A DNA stretch of 64,000 nucleotides from the NCBI RefSeq assembly GCF_001013905.1, contig NZ_LN831790.1:5036001-5100000 (forward strand), read 5' to 3'. Source of the DNA: Streptomyces leeuwenhoekii (lineage in GTDB: Bacteria; Actinomycetota; Actinomycetes; Streptomycetales; Streptomycetaceae). This document shows positions 27,369 through 36,943 of this stretch, in pieces (position 1 is the first letter of the stretch; every line of letters begins with the position of its first letter). The notes below the pieces were generated by a model that ran no database searches, had not been told where the DNA came from, and worked only from the letters and a program-made list of their open reading frames with translations. Made by a program: the position numbers and the translations under genes.

Positions 27369-27848
27369 ATGGCTAAGGAAAAAGGGCGCAAGCTGATCGC
27401 GCAGAACAAGAAGGCGCGGCACGACTACCACATCCTCGACACCTACGAGGCCGGTCTCGTCCTCACCGGGACCGAGGTGAAGTCGCTGCGCCAGGGGCGG
27501 GCGTCGCTGGCCGACGGCTTCGTCCAGCTCGACGGGCACGAGGCGTGGCTGCACAACGTGCACGTGCCGGAGTACAGCCAGGGCACCTGGACCAACCACA
27601 GCGCCCGCCGCAAGCGGAAGCTGCTGCTGCACCGCGTGGAGATCGACAAGCTGGAGGCGAAGTCCCAGGAGACGGGGCACACCATCGTGCCGCTCGCCCT
27701 GTACTTCAAGGACGGCCGCGCCAAGATCGAGATCGCGCTGGCGCGCGGCAAGAAGGAGTACGACAAGCGCCAGACGCTGCGGGAGAAGCAGGACCGGCGG
27801 GAGGCCGAGCGGGCGATGTCGGCGATCCGGCGGCGGCAGCGGGCCTGA
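27369..27848 (+). CDS. smpB: SsrA-binding protein SmpB
   Basis: A 159-residue tmRNA-binding protein essential for trans-translation. It has the conserved start [27 protein letters not shown], the TEVKSLRQG block, and the basic C-terminal tail ([23 protein letters not shown]) that probes the empty mRNA channel. The ATG at 27369 fits the family start; an ATG 12 bp upstream is possible. The tmRNA gene lies 177 bp downstream on the same strand, so partner genes are adjacent. Confidence 0.97.
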   Translation: MAKEKGRKLIAQNKKARHDYHILDTYEAGLVLTGTEVKSLRQGRASLADGFVQLDGHEAWLHNVHVPEYSQGTWTNHSARRKRKLLLHRVEIDKLEAKSQETGHTIVPLALYFKDGRAKIEIALARGKKEYDKRQTLREKQDRREAERAMSAIRRRQRA

Positions 27849-28025
27849 CCGGCCACACCCCGCCCCCGGGGCACCCGGGCACCCGGGAATGACGCGCGGC
27901 CGGGACGCGCTGAACCGGGTACCACGGCGGGGTGACCGCCGGGAATACGGTGGCATCGACGGGCGTTGGTCACGTACGATGGCACCTGCACCTCACGGTG
28001 GGTGCGCACCTTGAGAAATCAACAT

Positions 28026-28425
28026 GGGGATGATCGGTTTCGACAGCGGCTGTCGAAGCAGGGGAAGCGTGTCGAGGAAGCGGCCATGATCTCGTAAACC
28101 ACAGGCCGAAAAAAATAATCGCCAACACCAAGCGCGATTCCTCCCAGCAGGCCTTCGCCCTCGCTGCCTGATCTCAGGTAGCGAAGCGAGCCTCCTACTA
28201 AGGGAGTGTCAGCCCGGGGCTGTTCCCGACCCGGATCCTGGCATCAGCTAGGGAACTAAACCTCGATCCCGGTCACGGGGTGAAGAGGGAAACCACACAG
28301 TGACTGAGCCCGTCGGAGACTTGTCCGCGTGATCTCCGGGGCCGAGAAAAGCGAAGCGGACTGCACACGGAGAAGCCCTGGTTCCGCACCGTTGGACGCG
28401 GGTTCGATTCCCGCCATCTCCACCA
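28026..28425 (+). ncRNA. ssrA: tmRNA (SsrA)
   Basis: The 5' end GGGGAUG pairs with the 3' CAUCUCC to form the tRNA-like acceptor stem, and CCA is encoded at 28423-28425. The T-arm GGGTTCGATTCCC lies just before it. The resume codon GCC at 28121 opens the tag reading frame ANTKRDSSQQAFALAA, ending in TGA at 28169-28171. The tag ends in the hydrophobic ALAA degron read by ClpXP. Together with SmpB it rescues stalled ribosomes. Confidence 0.97.
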
Positions 28426-28433
28426 TCTCCATG

Positions 28434-28468
28434 AAGGGCCCGGTGATCCATGATCACCGGGCCCTTTG
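28434..28468 (+). terminator. Intrinsic terminator of ssrA
   Basis: A perfect 15-bp stem (AAGGGCCCGGTGATC / GATCACCGGGCCCTT) with a 3-nt loop, followed by TT, beginning 8 bp after the tmRNA CCA. Confidence 0.88.
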
Positions 28469-28538
28469 GTGTGCGGCCACACAGCCGGCCCCCCGCCCTG
28501 TGGCGACCGGCCCCATGTCCGGCGGGGGCTTCCGCTCC

Positions 28539-28544
28539 TACCGT
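28539..28544 (+). promoter_or_regulatory. -10 hexamer TACCGT of the esterase gene, leaderless
   Basis: TACCGT fits TANNNT and lies 8 nt before the ATG at 28553. No ribosome site is visible. Confidence 0.4.
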
Positions 28545-28552
28545 CCCTGCCC

Positions 28553-29533
28553 ATGACACACACCAGAGCCGCACGTCGCGTCACCGTCCTGGCGACCCTG
28601 CTGGCCGCCCTGACCACCCTGCTCGCCGGCCCCGGCCGGGCCTCGGCCGCCTCCCTCCAGGAGGTGACCGGCTTCGGCACCAACCCCGGCGCGCTCAGAA
28701 TGTTCCGGTACGTCCCCGACGGGCTCCCGGCGGGCCGGCCGGTCGTCCTCGCGCTGCACGGCTGCACCCAGAACGCCGCCGGGTACGGCACCGGCAGCGG
28801 CTGGCTGGAGCTCGCCGACAGCTGGGGGTTCTCCGTCGTCCTGCCGCAGCAGCAGAGCGCCAACAACCCCTCCTCCTGCCTGAACTGGTTCCAGAGCGGC
28901 GACACGCAGCGGGGGCAGGGCGAGGCCGCGTCCCTCGCGCAGATGGTGGACCGGCAGCTCGCCGACGCCGGCGCGGACCCCTCCCGGGTGTACGTCACCG
29001 GGCTGTCGGCCGGCGGCGGCATGACCGCCGTGATGATGGCGGCGTACCCGGAGAAGTTCGCCGCCGCCGGGATCGTCGCCGGACTGCCCTACGGCTGCGC
29101 GCAGGCCGCCGGGTCGCCGTACGTGTGCATGTACGTCGGCGCCACCCAGACGCCGCGGCAGTGGGGTGACCGGGTGCGGGCCGCCCGGCCCGGCTACGCC
29201 GGCCCGTGGCCGACCCTGACCGTGCTCCACGGGAGCGCGGACTACACGGTGCGGCCCGCCAACATGACCGATCTGGTCGAGCAGTGGACCGACGTGCACG
29301 GCGCCGACCCGGCCGCCGACACCACCGACACGGTCGCCGGATACCCCCACCAGGTCTTCCGGGACCCGTCCGGGAGGGCGGTCGTGGAGACGTACGGCAT
29401 CACGGGGATGGGACACGGCCAGCCCGTCGACCCGGGCACCGGCGGCGAGCACTGCGGGACGGCCGGGGCGTACGCGCTGGACGTCGGCCTGTGCGCGGCC
29501 TACCGGCTCGGCCGGACCTGGGGGCTCGGCTGA
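28553..29533 (+). CDS. Secreted PHB-depolymerase-like esterase
   Basis: A 326-residue secreted alpha/beta hydrolase. The N-terminus is a signal peptide (TVLATLLAALTTLLAGPGRASAA). The oxyanion segment LHGCTQNAAGYG, nucleophile Ser152 in GLSAGG, Asp230 (LHGSADYTV) and His288 (GMGHGQP) make up the triad of type-1 extracellular PHA depolymerase/feruloyl-esterase proteins. There is no attached binding domain, so a soluble short-chain esterase is as likely as a true polymer depolymerase. Its 3' end overlaps the convergent LacI-type regulator by 34 bp, a possible source of antisense control. Confidence 0.88.
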   Translation: MTHTRAARRVTVLATLLAALTTLLAGPGRASAASLQEVTGFGTNPGALRMFRYVPDGLPAGRPVVLALHGCTQNAAGYGTGSGWLELADSWGFSVVLPQQQSANNPSSCLNWFQSGDTQRGQGEAASLAQMVDRQLADAGADPSRVYVTGLSAGGGMTAVMMAAYPEKFAAAGIVAGLPYGCAQAAGSPYVCMYVGATQTPRQWGDRVRAARPGYAGPWPTLTVLHGSADYTVRPANMTDLVEQWTDVHGADPAADTTDTVAGYPHQVFRDPSGRAVVETYGITGMGHGQPVDPGTGGEHCGTAGAYALDVGLCAAYRLGRTWGLG

Positions 29534-30576
29534 CCGGGCGGCCGGTGCGGACCCCCGCCCGGAGGTGCCGTGGTCGCGCCCCGCGTCAGCCGCGGCGGCA
29601 GCAGGGTGACACCCGGCACCGGCTCGCCCGCCAGGCGTCGCACCAGCAGCTCCACCGCCCGCCCGCCCCGCGTGCCGGACGGCACGGTGACCGTGGTGAC
29701 CGGGGTGGCCGGTGTGGCCGAGGCGACCGGGGTGCCGCCCGCACCGGCGGGCGGGTCCGGGCCCAGCGCGACCACGGACAGGTCGCCGGGCACCCGCAGG
29801 CCGAGCCGGCCGAAGGCGCCGACGAGGGGTTCCACGAGCCGCTCGCCGTGGACGACGACGGCGGTCGGCGCGGGCCGCGCGCGCAGCAGCCGCCCGGCGG
29901 TGGCCCGGGCGGCGTCCGGCGCCGCCTCGCAGGAGTACGCCGAGCAGGCCAGCCCCGCGCGGGCGGCGGCCGCCGCCACGCCCCGGGCCGCCCGTCCGGC
30001 GGGCCCCCGCGACGGCGGCCCGACCAGCGCCACCGCCCGATGGCCGAGCCCGGCGAGATGGTCCACGCAGAGCGCGCCCGCCGCTTCCTCGTCCACGTCC
30101 ACGCAGGTCAGGCCATCCGGCTCGGCGGGCACACCGATCAGTACGCAGGGCCGGTCCAGGGCGCGCAGCAGCGGCAGCCGGGGGTCGCGGGCCCGTACGT
30201 CCGTCACGATCAGCGCGTCCGCCAGGGCGGCGTCCGCCGCGTGCCGCAGCCCGTCCGTCCCGTCCGCGTCCCCCTCCCGGCTGACGAGCAGCACGTCCCG
30301 GCCGTGCGCGCGGGCGGTGGTGACCGCGGACGCCACGCATTCCCTCACCGCCGGGGCCCGGACGTCGGCGGACGAGGAGAGCACCAGCGCGATCACGTCC
30401 GTCCGGCCGCCCGCTACCGGCCGGGCCTCGCCGCGTGGCCGGTAGCCCAGCTCGCGCGCGGCCGCCTCGACCCGGCGCCGGGTCGCCGCGGAGATCGGGC
30501 GCTTGCCGCTGAGCGCGTAGGAGACGGTGCTGGGCGACACCCCGGCGCGGCGCGCCACATCCGTGATCCTGACCAT
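29500..30576 (-). CDS. LacI-family transcriptional regulator
   Basis: A 358-residue repressor. The N-terminal helix-turn-helix reads ITDVARRAGVSPSTVSYALSGKRPISAATR, followed by the hinge helix (RRVEAAARELGYRP) and a periplasmic-binding-protein-like sensor domain (VIALVLSSS, LIGVPAEPDGLTCVDVDEEAAG). An additional Pro-rich tail of about 30 residues extends beyond the family end and overlaps the esterase gene. The effector is unknown. It could control the esterase or the MFS gene upstream. Confidence 0.92.
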   Translation of the reverse strand: MVRITDVARRAGVSPSTVSYALSGKRPISAATRRRVEAAARELGYRPRGEARPVAGGRTDVIALVLSSSADVRAPAVRECVASAVTTARAHGRDVLLVSREGDADGTDGLRHAADAALADALIVTDVRARDPRLPLLRALDRPCVLIGVPAEPDGLTCVDVDEEAAGALCVDHLAGLGHRAVALVGPPSRGPAGRAARGVAAAAARAGLACSAYSCEAAPDAARATAGRLLRARPAPTAVVVHGERLVEPLVGAFGRLGLRVPGDLSVVALGPDPPAGAGGTPVASATPATPVTTVTVPSGTRGGRAVELLVRRLAGEPVPGVTLLPPRLTRGATTAPPGGGPHRPPGQPSPQVRPSR

Positions 30577-30714
30577 CAGGCCGGCTCCGCCGCCGGCCCG
30601 TGCGCCCGCCCTCGTGCCGTCGGCATGGTCGGTTCCTCCCGGGGCGGACGGGACGGCTCCGGCGCCGGTCGTCGAAGCCCCGCGACGGGAAGGTAGGGAC
30701 GGACGGGGCCCGCG

Positions 30715-32046
30715 TCAATGGTTCGCGCGGGAACCGGGCAGCGGCAGCAGGGTGATCACCAGGGCCACCGCGGCGGCGGCCAGCGGCACCCCGTACCCGG
30801 CTGCCGCCGACAGGTGCTCCGCCGCCCAGCCGCCGGCCGCGCTGCCGCAGGCGATGCCGCCGAGCAGGCCGGTGACCGCGAGGGTCATGCCCTCGTTGAG
30901 GCGGCCCTCGGGGGTGCGCCGCTGGACCAGCGTCATGGTGGTGACCATCGTCGGGGCGGTCGCCATCCCCGCCAGCAGCAGGGTGGCGCCCAGCAGCGTC
31001 AGCGAGCCGGTGCCGGCCGCCGCGAGCGCCGGCAGCACCAGCAGGGCCGTCATCGCGGCGACGCACCACGGCAGGCGCGCCCGCGCCGGACGGGCCGGCC
31101 GTACCGCCCCGTACAGCAGCCCCGCCGCGCAGGAACCGGCCGCCTGCAGCGCGAGGATCACGCCCGCCGCGCCACCGTGACCGTGTGCGTCCGCGAACGC
31201 GATCGTGACGACCTCCATCGATCCGAAGACCCCGCCCGTGGCGAGGCACACGGCCAGCAGCGGCGGCATGCCCGGGGCGCGCAGGGGCGGCACCTGGCGC
31301 GTCCCGGCCGCGTGCCGCGCCCGCGCGGGGGGCGGTTCGGTGGCGCGCTGGGCCGTGAAGAGCAGCATGCCCGCCAGCAGCAGGAGCGCGCCGGCGAGCG
31401 TGCCCGCCTCCGGGAAGAGCGCCCCGCACAGCGCGACCGCCAGCACCGGGCCCAGCATGAAGCACAGTTCGTCGGCGGCCTGCTCGAAGGAGTTCGCCGT
31501 GTGCAGGGCCGCCGCGTCGCCCTTGAGCAGGTGGGCCCAGCGGGCGCGGGACATCCCCCCGGTGTTGGGGGTGGTGGCGGTGGCGGCGTACGCGGCGAAC
31601 AGCGTCCAGTCGGGGGCGCCGTGGCGCACGCACAGCAGCAGGGCGAGGGAGCCGAGCACGGCGATCAGCGTGGCGGGCAGCGCCACCCGCGCCTGCCCGT
31701 GCCGGTCGATCAGCCGCGCGGTCCACGGGGCGACCAGCGCGGTGGCCGCCAGCCCCGTCGCGGTGACGGCGCCGGCGAGGGCGTAGGAGTCCCGCGTACC
31801 GGCGATCATCACGACCGCGCTGACGCTGAACATGCCCATGGGCAGCCGGGCGGTGAGATTCCCGGCCGTGAACGCGCGGGCGCCGGGGATCGCCAGCAGA
31901 CGGCGGTAGGGGCCGGGCGGGCGTCCGGCCCCGGCGCGGGCCCGGGCGGAGGCGCGCGGCCCGAAGTCGGCGGCGACCAGGGTGTCGGCGGTGACGGTCA
32001 GCAGGGGAGCGGGCGCGGGCGGGCGGGCGAACGTGGGCTGCGGCAT
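30715..32046 (-). CDS. Major facilitator superfamily transporter
   Basis: A 443-residue membrane protein with about 12 hydrophobic segments. The loop after TM2 (PWTARLIDRHGQARVALP) fits the MFS motif A position. A central cytoplasmic loop carries ARARHAAGTRQVPPLRAPG. It resembles small-molecule efflux MFS proteins, but the substrate cannot be inferred. It is divergent from a LysR gene across 91 bp, which suggests LysR control. Confidence 0.88.
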   Translation of the reverse strand: MPQPTFARPPAPAPLLTVTADTLVAADFGPRASARARAGAGRPPGPYRRLLAIPGARAFTAGNLTARLPMGMFSVSAVVMIAGTRDSYALAGAVTATGLAATALVAPWTARLIDRHGQARVALPATLIAVLGSLALLLCVRHGAPDWTLFAAYAATATTPNTGGMSRARWAHLLKGDAAALHTANSFEQAADELCFMLGPVLAVALCGALFPEAGTLAGALLLLAGMLLFTAQRATEPPPARARHAAGTRQVPPLRAPGMPPLLAVCLATGGVFGSMEVVTIAFADAHGHGGAAGVILALQAAGSCAAGLLYGAVRPARPARARLPWCVAAMTALLVLPALAAAGTGSLTLLGATLLLAGMATAPTMVTTMTLVQRRTPEGRLNEGMTLAVTGLLGGIACGSAAGGWAAEHLSAAAGYGVPLAAAAVALVITLLPLPGSRANH

Positions 32047-32125
32047 GCCCCCACGGTCGCCCGTGGGCGATCACCGGGTCCAACACCTTCCGGGCACGGA
32101 TTCACGCACCGTTGTTGTGGGTTGG

Positions 32126-32131
32126 TACGTT
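32126..32131 (+). promoter_or_regulatory. -10 hexamer TACGTT of the LysR gene, leaderless
   Basis: TACGTT (TANNNT) ends 6 nt before the ATG at 32138. TTGTTG lies about 13 bp upstream as a weak -35. No ribosome site is present. Confidence 0.5.
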
Positions 32132-32137
32132 CCCCGG

Positions 32138-33109
32138 ATGCCGTCACCGCGTCATCTCGAACCGCGCCTGCTGCGGGCCTTCGTCGCCGTCGCCGAGGAA
32201 CTGCACTTCACCCGCGCCGCCGCCCGCCTCTACGTCGCCCAGCAGGCGCTCAGCCGCGATGTACGGCGCCTGGAACGGGAGCTGGGCGCCGAGCTGTTCG
32301 TCCGGACGACCCGCCAGGTGACGCTCACCCCGGACGGCGAGCGGCTGCTGCCCCACGCCCGCCGCCTGCTCCAGGCGCTGGACGACCTCCTCGCCGCCTT
32401 CGGGCAGCCCCGCCCGCTGCTGGTCGATCTGAACTCCCCGGGCCTGGTCACCGGGCGCCGCGTGCTGGAACTGGCCCGTGAACTGGCCCCGGGGCAGGAG
32501 CTGATGGCCCGCTACGAGAGCGGTCTGACCGGTGCCGCCACCGAGATCCTCGCCGGGCGCCTCGACGCGTCGTTCGGGCGCGTCGCCGGCCTCGACCCGG
32601 CGCTGCGGCGAGGGCTCGGCCACCAGCCCGTCCGCTACGAGCCGATGGCGGTCGTCCTGCCGGAGGACCACCGGCTCGCCCCGTGGGAGGAGGTGCCGCT
32701 CGCGGAACTCGCGGGGGAGACCGTGTACGCCGGGGCCGGGAACCCCCGTACGCCGGAGTGGACCGACCTCGCCCGTCACCTCTTCGAGGGACGCGGCATC
32801 GAGGTGGCATCACCCGTTCCGCTGGCCGTGGGGGACGAGGAGTTCCAGAGGGTCATGGCGAAGACGCGCAATCCCGTCCTCGCCGTGGTGAGTTTTCCGG
32901 CCATGGCGGGTTCGGTGGTTCGGCCTCTCGTCGATCCGGTCCCGCTGTCTCCCGTGTCTCTTGTATGGCGAAAGGGGTTGGCGCACCCCGCACTTGACGC
33001 TCTGCGCCGGGCCGCGGAACGGCTCGCGGCCGGGGAGAAGTGGCTGCGGCGGCCCGCCGGGGGATGGATTCCGGCCATCGATGTGCGTGCAATGTCCGGT
33101 CACAACTGA
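32138..33109 (+). CDS. LysR-family transcriptional regulator
   Basis: A 323-residue LysR protein. The N-terminal winged helix is complete (LEPRLLRAFVAVAEELHFTRAAARLYVAQQALSRDVRRLE), followed by the linker helix and a type-2 periplasmic-binding-like effector domain (residues ~95-300). The ATG at 32138 agrees with the family start and with the leaderless -10. It is divergent from the MFS transporter and probably regulates it together with itself. Confidence 0.92.
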   Translation: MPSPRHLEPRLLRAFVAVAEELHFTRAAARLYVAQQALSRDVRRLERELGAELFVRTTRQVTLTPDGERLLPHARRLLQALDDLLAAFGQPRPLLVDLNSPGLVTGRRVLELARELAPGQELMARYESGLTGAATEILAGRLDASFGRVAGLDPALRRGLGHQPVRYEPMAVVLPEDHRLAPWEEVPLAELAGETVYAGAGNPRTPEWTDLARHLFEGRGIEVASPVPLAVGDEEFQRVMAKTRNPVLAVVSFPAMAGSVVRPLVDPVPLSPVSLVWRKGLAHPALDALRRAAERLAAGEKWLRRPAGGWIPAIDVRAMSGHN

Positions 33110-33140
33110 CACCTGGGGAACACACCTTCCCCTGGTGCGC

Positions 33141-33146
33141 TACATT
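33141..33146 (+). promoter_or_regulatory. Candidate -10 TACATT for the mat operon
   Basis: TACATT fits TANNNT in the 157-bp gap before matA. A small GGGGAA/TTCCCC hairpin at 33115-33132, possibly the LysR terminator, lies where a -35 would be, so this is tentative. Confidence 0.25.
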
Positions 33147-33266
33147 CATGGCCTGAGCACGGTGTGGTACAGGGGGCGCTCGAGCCTGGTAGGGGGCCTG
33201 GTTCGACCGACGGGTGCTCGGAGTCGTAGGCGCTTCCAGAACTGACCCGTGGGGGGAAGTGCGCGC

Positions 33267-34736
33267 GTGAACAATTGGCAGAAAGACGCCCAACCCGAAC
33301 GGCCTGTGGCCGCAACCCCGTACCGGCATCATCCGGAGTCCCGGCGGGACGAGGACGGCGCCCGGGCATGGCAGGCCGCCCCGGCCGGGGACGCGCGACG
33401 CGCCCGCCCGGACGCCCCGCGCGCGGGCATCGCACCGCAGGCCGCCCCGCACGGGGTGCCGCACGCCCACGCGATCCCGGAGGACCCGGAGCGCACCGCG
33501 GTCCTGCGGCTGCCGGGGACCCCGGGGGCCGCGGAGGCGGTCCTCCCGCGCCCGCGCAGGGCCTCCGACGCCGAGCAGACCGCCGTACCGCGGCCGCAGC
33601 GACCGGCGGGCACCGGTGGCGCCCCGGACCCGCGGCTTGCTACCGGAGGCCCGGGCGCCGGTCCGGCGGACGCGACGGACGTCCCGCCCCCGGCGGCCCG
33701 GACGCACGTCCTGCCGACGGCCGGCGGCTTCCCGCAGCAGCGTGGCCAGGCGGTGACCCATGCGTTCCCGCAGCAGGCCGGTGCCCTGCCGGAGGCGCGG
33801 CCCGTGCCGGACGGTGGTGCCCTGCCGGAGGCGCGACCCTTGCCGGAGGCCCGGCCGTTCCCCGCGGACGGCCGCCCCGCGCAGTCCTCGGAGCCCGGCG
33901 CCCCCGCCCCCACGGCAGCCGGCCCCACGGCGCCCGCCCCGACCACCCCCGGCACCGCCCCCGCTCGCGACCCCTGGCGGGGCGGTGGAGCCGCCGGGCC
34001 GGCCGAGCACGCGTACGATCCGCACGAGGTGACCGTCCAACTGGACGCCGTACAGCTCGGGGACGGACTGCTGCGCCCCGCGCAGGGCGGACCGGGCGGG
34101 GTGCCCGAGGGCTCCGACGGGCCCGTCTTCGTCGACGAGTCGGGCCGCCGCGTCCGCCGCTTCCGCCGCCTCGGCATAGCCGTCGGCATCGCCTGCGCGG
34201 CGTACGCCGCCGTGATGGCCGCCACGCTGATGTCCGGCAACTCCGAGGCGCCCTGGCTGCCGATGCAGGACCCGAAGGAGAAGCAGCCGGCCGGTCAGGT
34301 CGAGCCGACCCCGGCGCCCTCCGGGGCGGAGCAGCCGGCCGCCACCGGCGACGCCGACGCCCCCGTCCCCGTCCCGCCGGTCACGGACGCCGCGACGCCG
34401 CCGTCCGGCTCCGGCACCGTCGCGCCCGGCGCGGCCCCGTCCGCCCCGCGGCCGGACGACACCGCCGCTCCCGCTCCCGCCACCACCCGTACCGCCCCCG
34501 AACCGGGCGCCGGCACGGGCGAGCCCGGCCGGTCGGGGACGAACGGCCGGCGGCCCGACGGCACGCCCGGCTCGCCCCCGGCGAAGCGCGGCCTGCCCAC
34601 GACCGCGCCCGGCGCGGCCACCGGTGTCCTGCCCGGCAAGAAGACAGCTGCCGCCGTCGCGAACGACCCCTTCCACCGCGTCGCCGCATCCGGCGCCGCC
34701 ACCGCTCCCGCACCGTCCCCGGAGTACCACCTCTGA
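33267..34736 (+). CDS. matA: MatA-like membrane protein with disordered flanks
   Basis: A 489-residue protein from GTG 33267, with GGGGGGAAG 9-16 nt upstream. Residues 1-~290 are Pro/Ala-rich and cytoplasmic, with short repeats (ALPEARP twice) and Thr motifs such as ERTAVLRLP and RTHVLP. One membrane span (~303-324) is followed by a Pro/Thr/Ala-rich external part. No enzymatic fold is visible. Its stop overlaps the matB start by 1 bp. Position and coupling correspond to matA of S. coelicolor/lividans, required for mycelial aggregation. The symbol rests on context more than on recognisable domains. Confidence 0.75.
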   Translation: MNNWQKDAQPERPVAATPYRHHPESRRDEDGARAWQAAPAGDARRARPDAPRAGIAPQAAPHGVPHAHAIPEDPERTAVLRLPGTPGAAEAVLPRPRRASDAEQTAVPRPQRPAGTGGAPDPRLATGGPGAGPADATDVPPPAARTHVLPTAGGFPQQRGQAVTHAFPQQAGALPEARPVPDGGALPEARPLPEARPFPADGRPAQSSEPGAPAPTAAGPTAPAPTTPGTAPARDPWRGGGAAGPAEHAYDPHEVTVQLDAVQLGDGLLRPAQGGPGGVPEGSDGPVFVDESGRRVRRFRRLGIAVGIACAAYAAVMAATLMSGNSEAPWLPMQDPKEKQPAGQVEPTPAPSGAEQPAATGDADAPVPVPPVTDAATPPSGSGTVAPGAAPSAPRPDDTAAPAPATTRTAPEPGAGTGEPGRSGTNGRRPDGTPGSPPAKRGLPTTAPGAATGVLPGKKTAAAVANDPFHRVAASGAATAPAPSPEYHL

Positions 34737-36943
34737 TGGCATCCCGCACTCGCCGTCACGGCGCCCCGAAAGGGGCCCGTGACGGCTCCCGGCGACCCCG
34801 CCTGCCCTTGCGCCTGCTGCTGCCGGTGCTCGTCCTCGTCTCCCTGATGGCGATGCTCATGCTGCGCGGCTACGTGCACAGCGAGATCCTCGCCGACCAC
34901 CGGGTCCAGCCGCCCGCCCCCACCGACCGGGTGCCCGAGGAGATCCTGGAGGGCGGCCCGGTCATCGACACCCGCGGCGGCCGCACCCACAGCCTGAGCG
35001 TGCCCGACCACCGCCTGGTCCTCACCTTCGACGACGGCCCCGACCCGGTCTGGACGCCCAGGGTGCTGGACGTGCTGAAGAAGCACGACGCGCACGCGGT
35101 CTTCTTCGTCACCGGCACCATGGCCTCCCGCTACCCCGACCTGGTCCAGCGCATGGTCGACGAGGGCCACGAGATCGGCCTGCACACCTTCAACCACCCC
35201 GACCTCTCCTTCCAGTCCAAGGAGCGCATCGACCGGGAGCTGTCCCAGAACCAGCTCGCGATATCCGGCGCGGCCGGCATCCGCACCTCCCTCTTCCGCC
35301 CCCCGTACTCCTCCTTCGCCGACGCCATGGACAACAAGTCCTGGCCGGTCACCGAGTACATCGGCAGCCGCGGCTACCTCACCGTCGTCAACAACACCGA
35401 CAGCGAGGACTGGAAGAAGCCCGGCGTCGAGGAGATCATCCGCCGCGCCACACCGAAGGACGGCGAGGGCGCCATCGTCCTCATGCACGACTCCGGCGGC
35501 GACCGCCACCAGACCGTGCAGGCCCTGGACCGGTTCCTGCCCGGCCTGCAGAAGCAGGGCTACGAGTTCACCAACCTCACCGAGGCGCTGGGCGCGCCGA
35601 GCGCCCACACCCCGGTCCGCGGCCTCGACCTGTGGAAGGGCAAGGCGTGGATCTTCCTGGTCCAGGCGGCCGAGCGGATCACCGACCTCCTCGTGGTGGG
35701 CCTGGCCGTCATCGGCTCCCTCGTCATCGGCCGCTTCGCCCTCATGCTCGTCCTGTCCGGCGCCCACGCCCGCCGCGTGCGCCGCAAGGGCTTCCGATGG
35801 GGCCCGCCGGTCACCGAGCCGGTGTCGGTGCTGGTCCCGGCGTACAACGAGGCCAAGTGCATCGAGAACACCGTCCGTTCGCTCATGGCCAGTGACCACC
35901 CCATCGAGGTCCTCGTCATCGACGACGGCTCCTCCGACGGCACCGCCCGCATCGTCGAGGCGATGGGCCTGCCCGGGGTCCGGGTGATCCGCCAGCTCAA
36001 CGCGGGCAAGCCGGCCGCCCTCAACCGCGGTCTGGCCAACGCCCGGTACGACATCGTCGTCATGATGGACGGCGACACGGTCTTCGAACCGTCCACGGTC
36101 CGCGAGCTCGTCCAGCCCTTCGGCGACCCGAAGGTCGGCGCCGTGGCGGGCAACGCCAAGGTCGGCAACAAGGACACCCTCATCGGCGCCTGGCAGCACA
36201 TCGAGTACGTGATGGGCTTCAACCTCGACCGCCGCATGTACGACGTCCTGCGCTGCATGCCGACGATCCCGGGCGCCGTCGGAGCCTTCCGCCGCTCCGC
36301 CCTGCAACGCGTCGGCGGCATGAGCGACGACACGCTCGCCGAGGACACCGACATCACCATGGCGCTGCACCGCGACGGCTGGCGCGTGGTCTACGCGGAG
36401 AACGCCCGCGCCTGGACCGAGGCCCCGGAGTCCGTGCAGCAGTTGTGGTCCCAGCGCTACCGCTGGTCGTACGGCACCATGCAGGCGATCTGGAAGCACC
36501 GGCGCGCCCTGGTCGAGCGCGGCCCCTCGGGCCGCTTCGGCCGGGTCGGCCTGCCCCTGGTCTCCCTGTTCATGGTCCTGGCCCCGCTGCTCGCCCCCCT
36601 GATCGACATCTTCCTGCTGTACGGCCTGGTCTTCGGCCCCACCGAGAAGACGATCGTGGCGTGGTTCGGCGTGCTGGCCATCCAGGCGGCGTGCGCGGCC
36701 TACTCCTTCGTCCTCGACCGTGAGCGGCTCACCCCGCTCGTCTCGCTGCCCCTCCAGCAGATCCTCTACCGCCAGCTCATGTACGTCGTGCTGCTTCAGT
36801 CCTGGATCACCGCGCTCACCGGCGGCCGGCTGCGCTGGCAGAAGCTGCGGCGCAAGGGCGGCGTCTCCGCGCCGCCGGGCATGGACGCCATTCCCGCCCA
36901 GCGGTCGGTGGGGGCCATGGACGGGCGGCGGCCCGTCGGATGA
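34736..36943 (+). CDS. matB: MatB-like polysaccharide deacetylase / GT2 synthase
   Basis: A 735-residue membrane enzyme. After one span (~28-44) comes an external NodB deacetylase domain with TFDDGPDP (D99, D100), H150 and H154, and RPPYSSF. Two spans (~305-345) lead to a cytoplasmic processive GT2 domain (VPAYNEAKCIENTV, VIDDGSSDGT, MMDGDT, EDTDITMAL, and QRYRW). C-terminal spans probably form the export channel. The arrangement is that of a fused PgaC/PgaB-type system and fits MatB, reported to make a poly-GlcNAc-like adhesive polymer in Streptomyces. It overlaps matA and the acyltransferase, giving a coupled three-gene operon. Confidence 0.93.
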   Translation: MASRTRRHGAPKGARDGSRRPRLPLRLLLPVLVLVSLMAMLMLRGYVHSEILADHRVQPPAPTDRVPEEILEGGPVIDTRGGRTHSLSVPDHRLVLTFDDGPDPVWTPRVLDVLKKHDAHAVFFVTGTMASRYPDLVQRMVDEGHEIGLHTFNHPDLSFQSKERIDRELSQNQLAISGAAGIRTSLFRPPYSSFADAMDNKSWPVTEYIGSRGYLTVVNNTDSEDWKKPGVEEIIRRATPKDGEGAIVLMHDSGGDRHQTVQALDRFLPGLQKQGYEFTNLTEALGAPSAHTPVRGLDLWKGKAWIFLVQAAERITDLLVVGLAVIGSLVIGRFALMLVLSGAHARRVRRKGFRWGPPVTEPVSVLVPAYNEAKCIENTVRSLMASDHPIEVLVIDDGSSDGTARIVEAMGLPGVRVIRQLNAGKPAALNRGLANARYDIVVMMDGDTVFEPSTVRELVQPFGDPKVGAVAGNAKVGNKDTLIGAWQHIEYVMGFNLDRRMYDVLRCMPTIPGAVGAFRRSALQRVGGMSDDTLAEDTDITMALHRDGWRVVYAENARAWTEAPESVQQLWSQRYRWSYGTMQAIWKHRRALVERGPSGRFGRVGLPLVSLFMVLAPLLAPLIDIFLLYGLVFGPTEKTIVAWFGVLAIQAACAAYSFVLDRERLTPLVSLPLQQILYRQLMYVVLLQSWITALTGGRLRWQKLRRKGGVSAPPGMDAIPAQRSVGAMDGRRPVG

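Noticed and set aside
28121..28171. A short protein-coding gene in the smpB-downstream region.
   Set aside because: This 17-codon frame is the tmRNA tag sequence, already part of ssrA.
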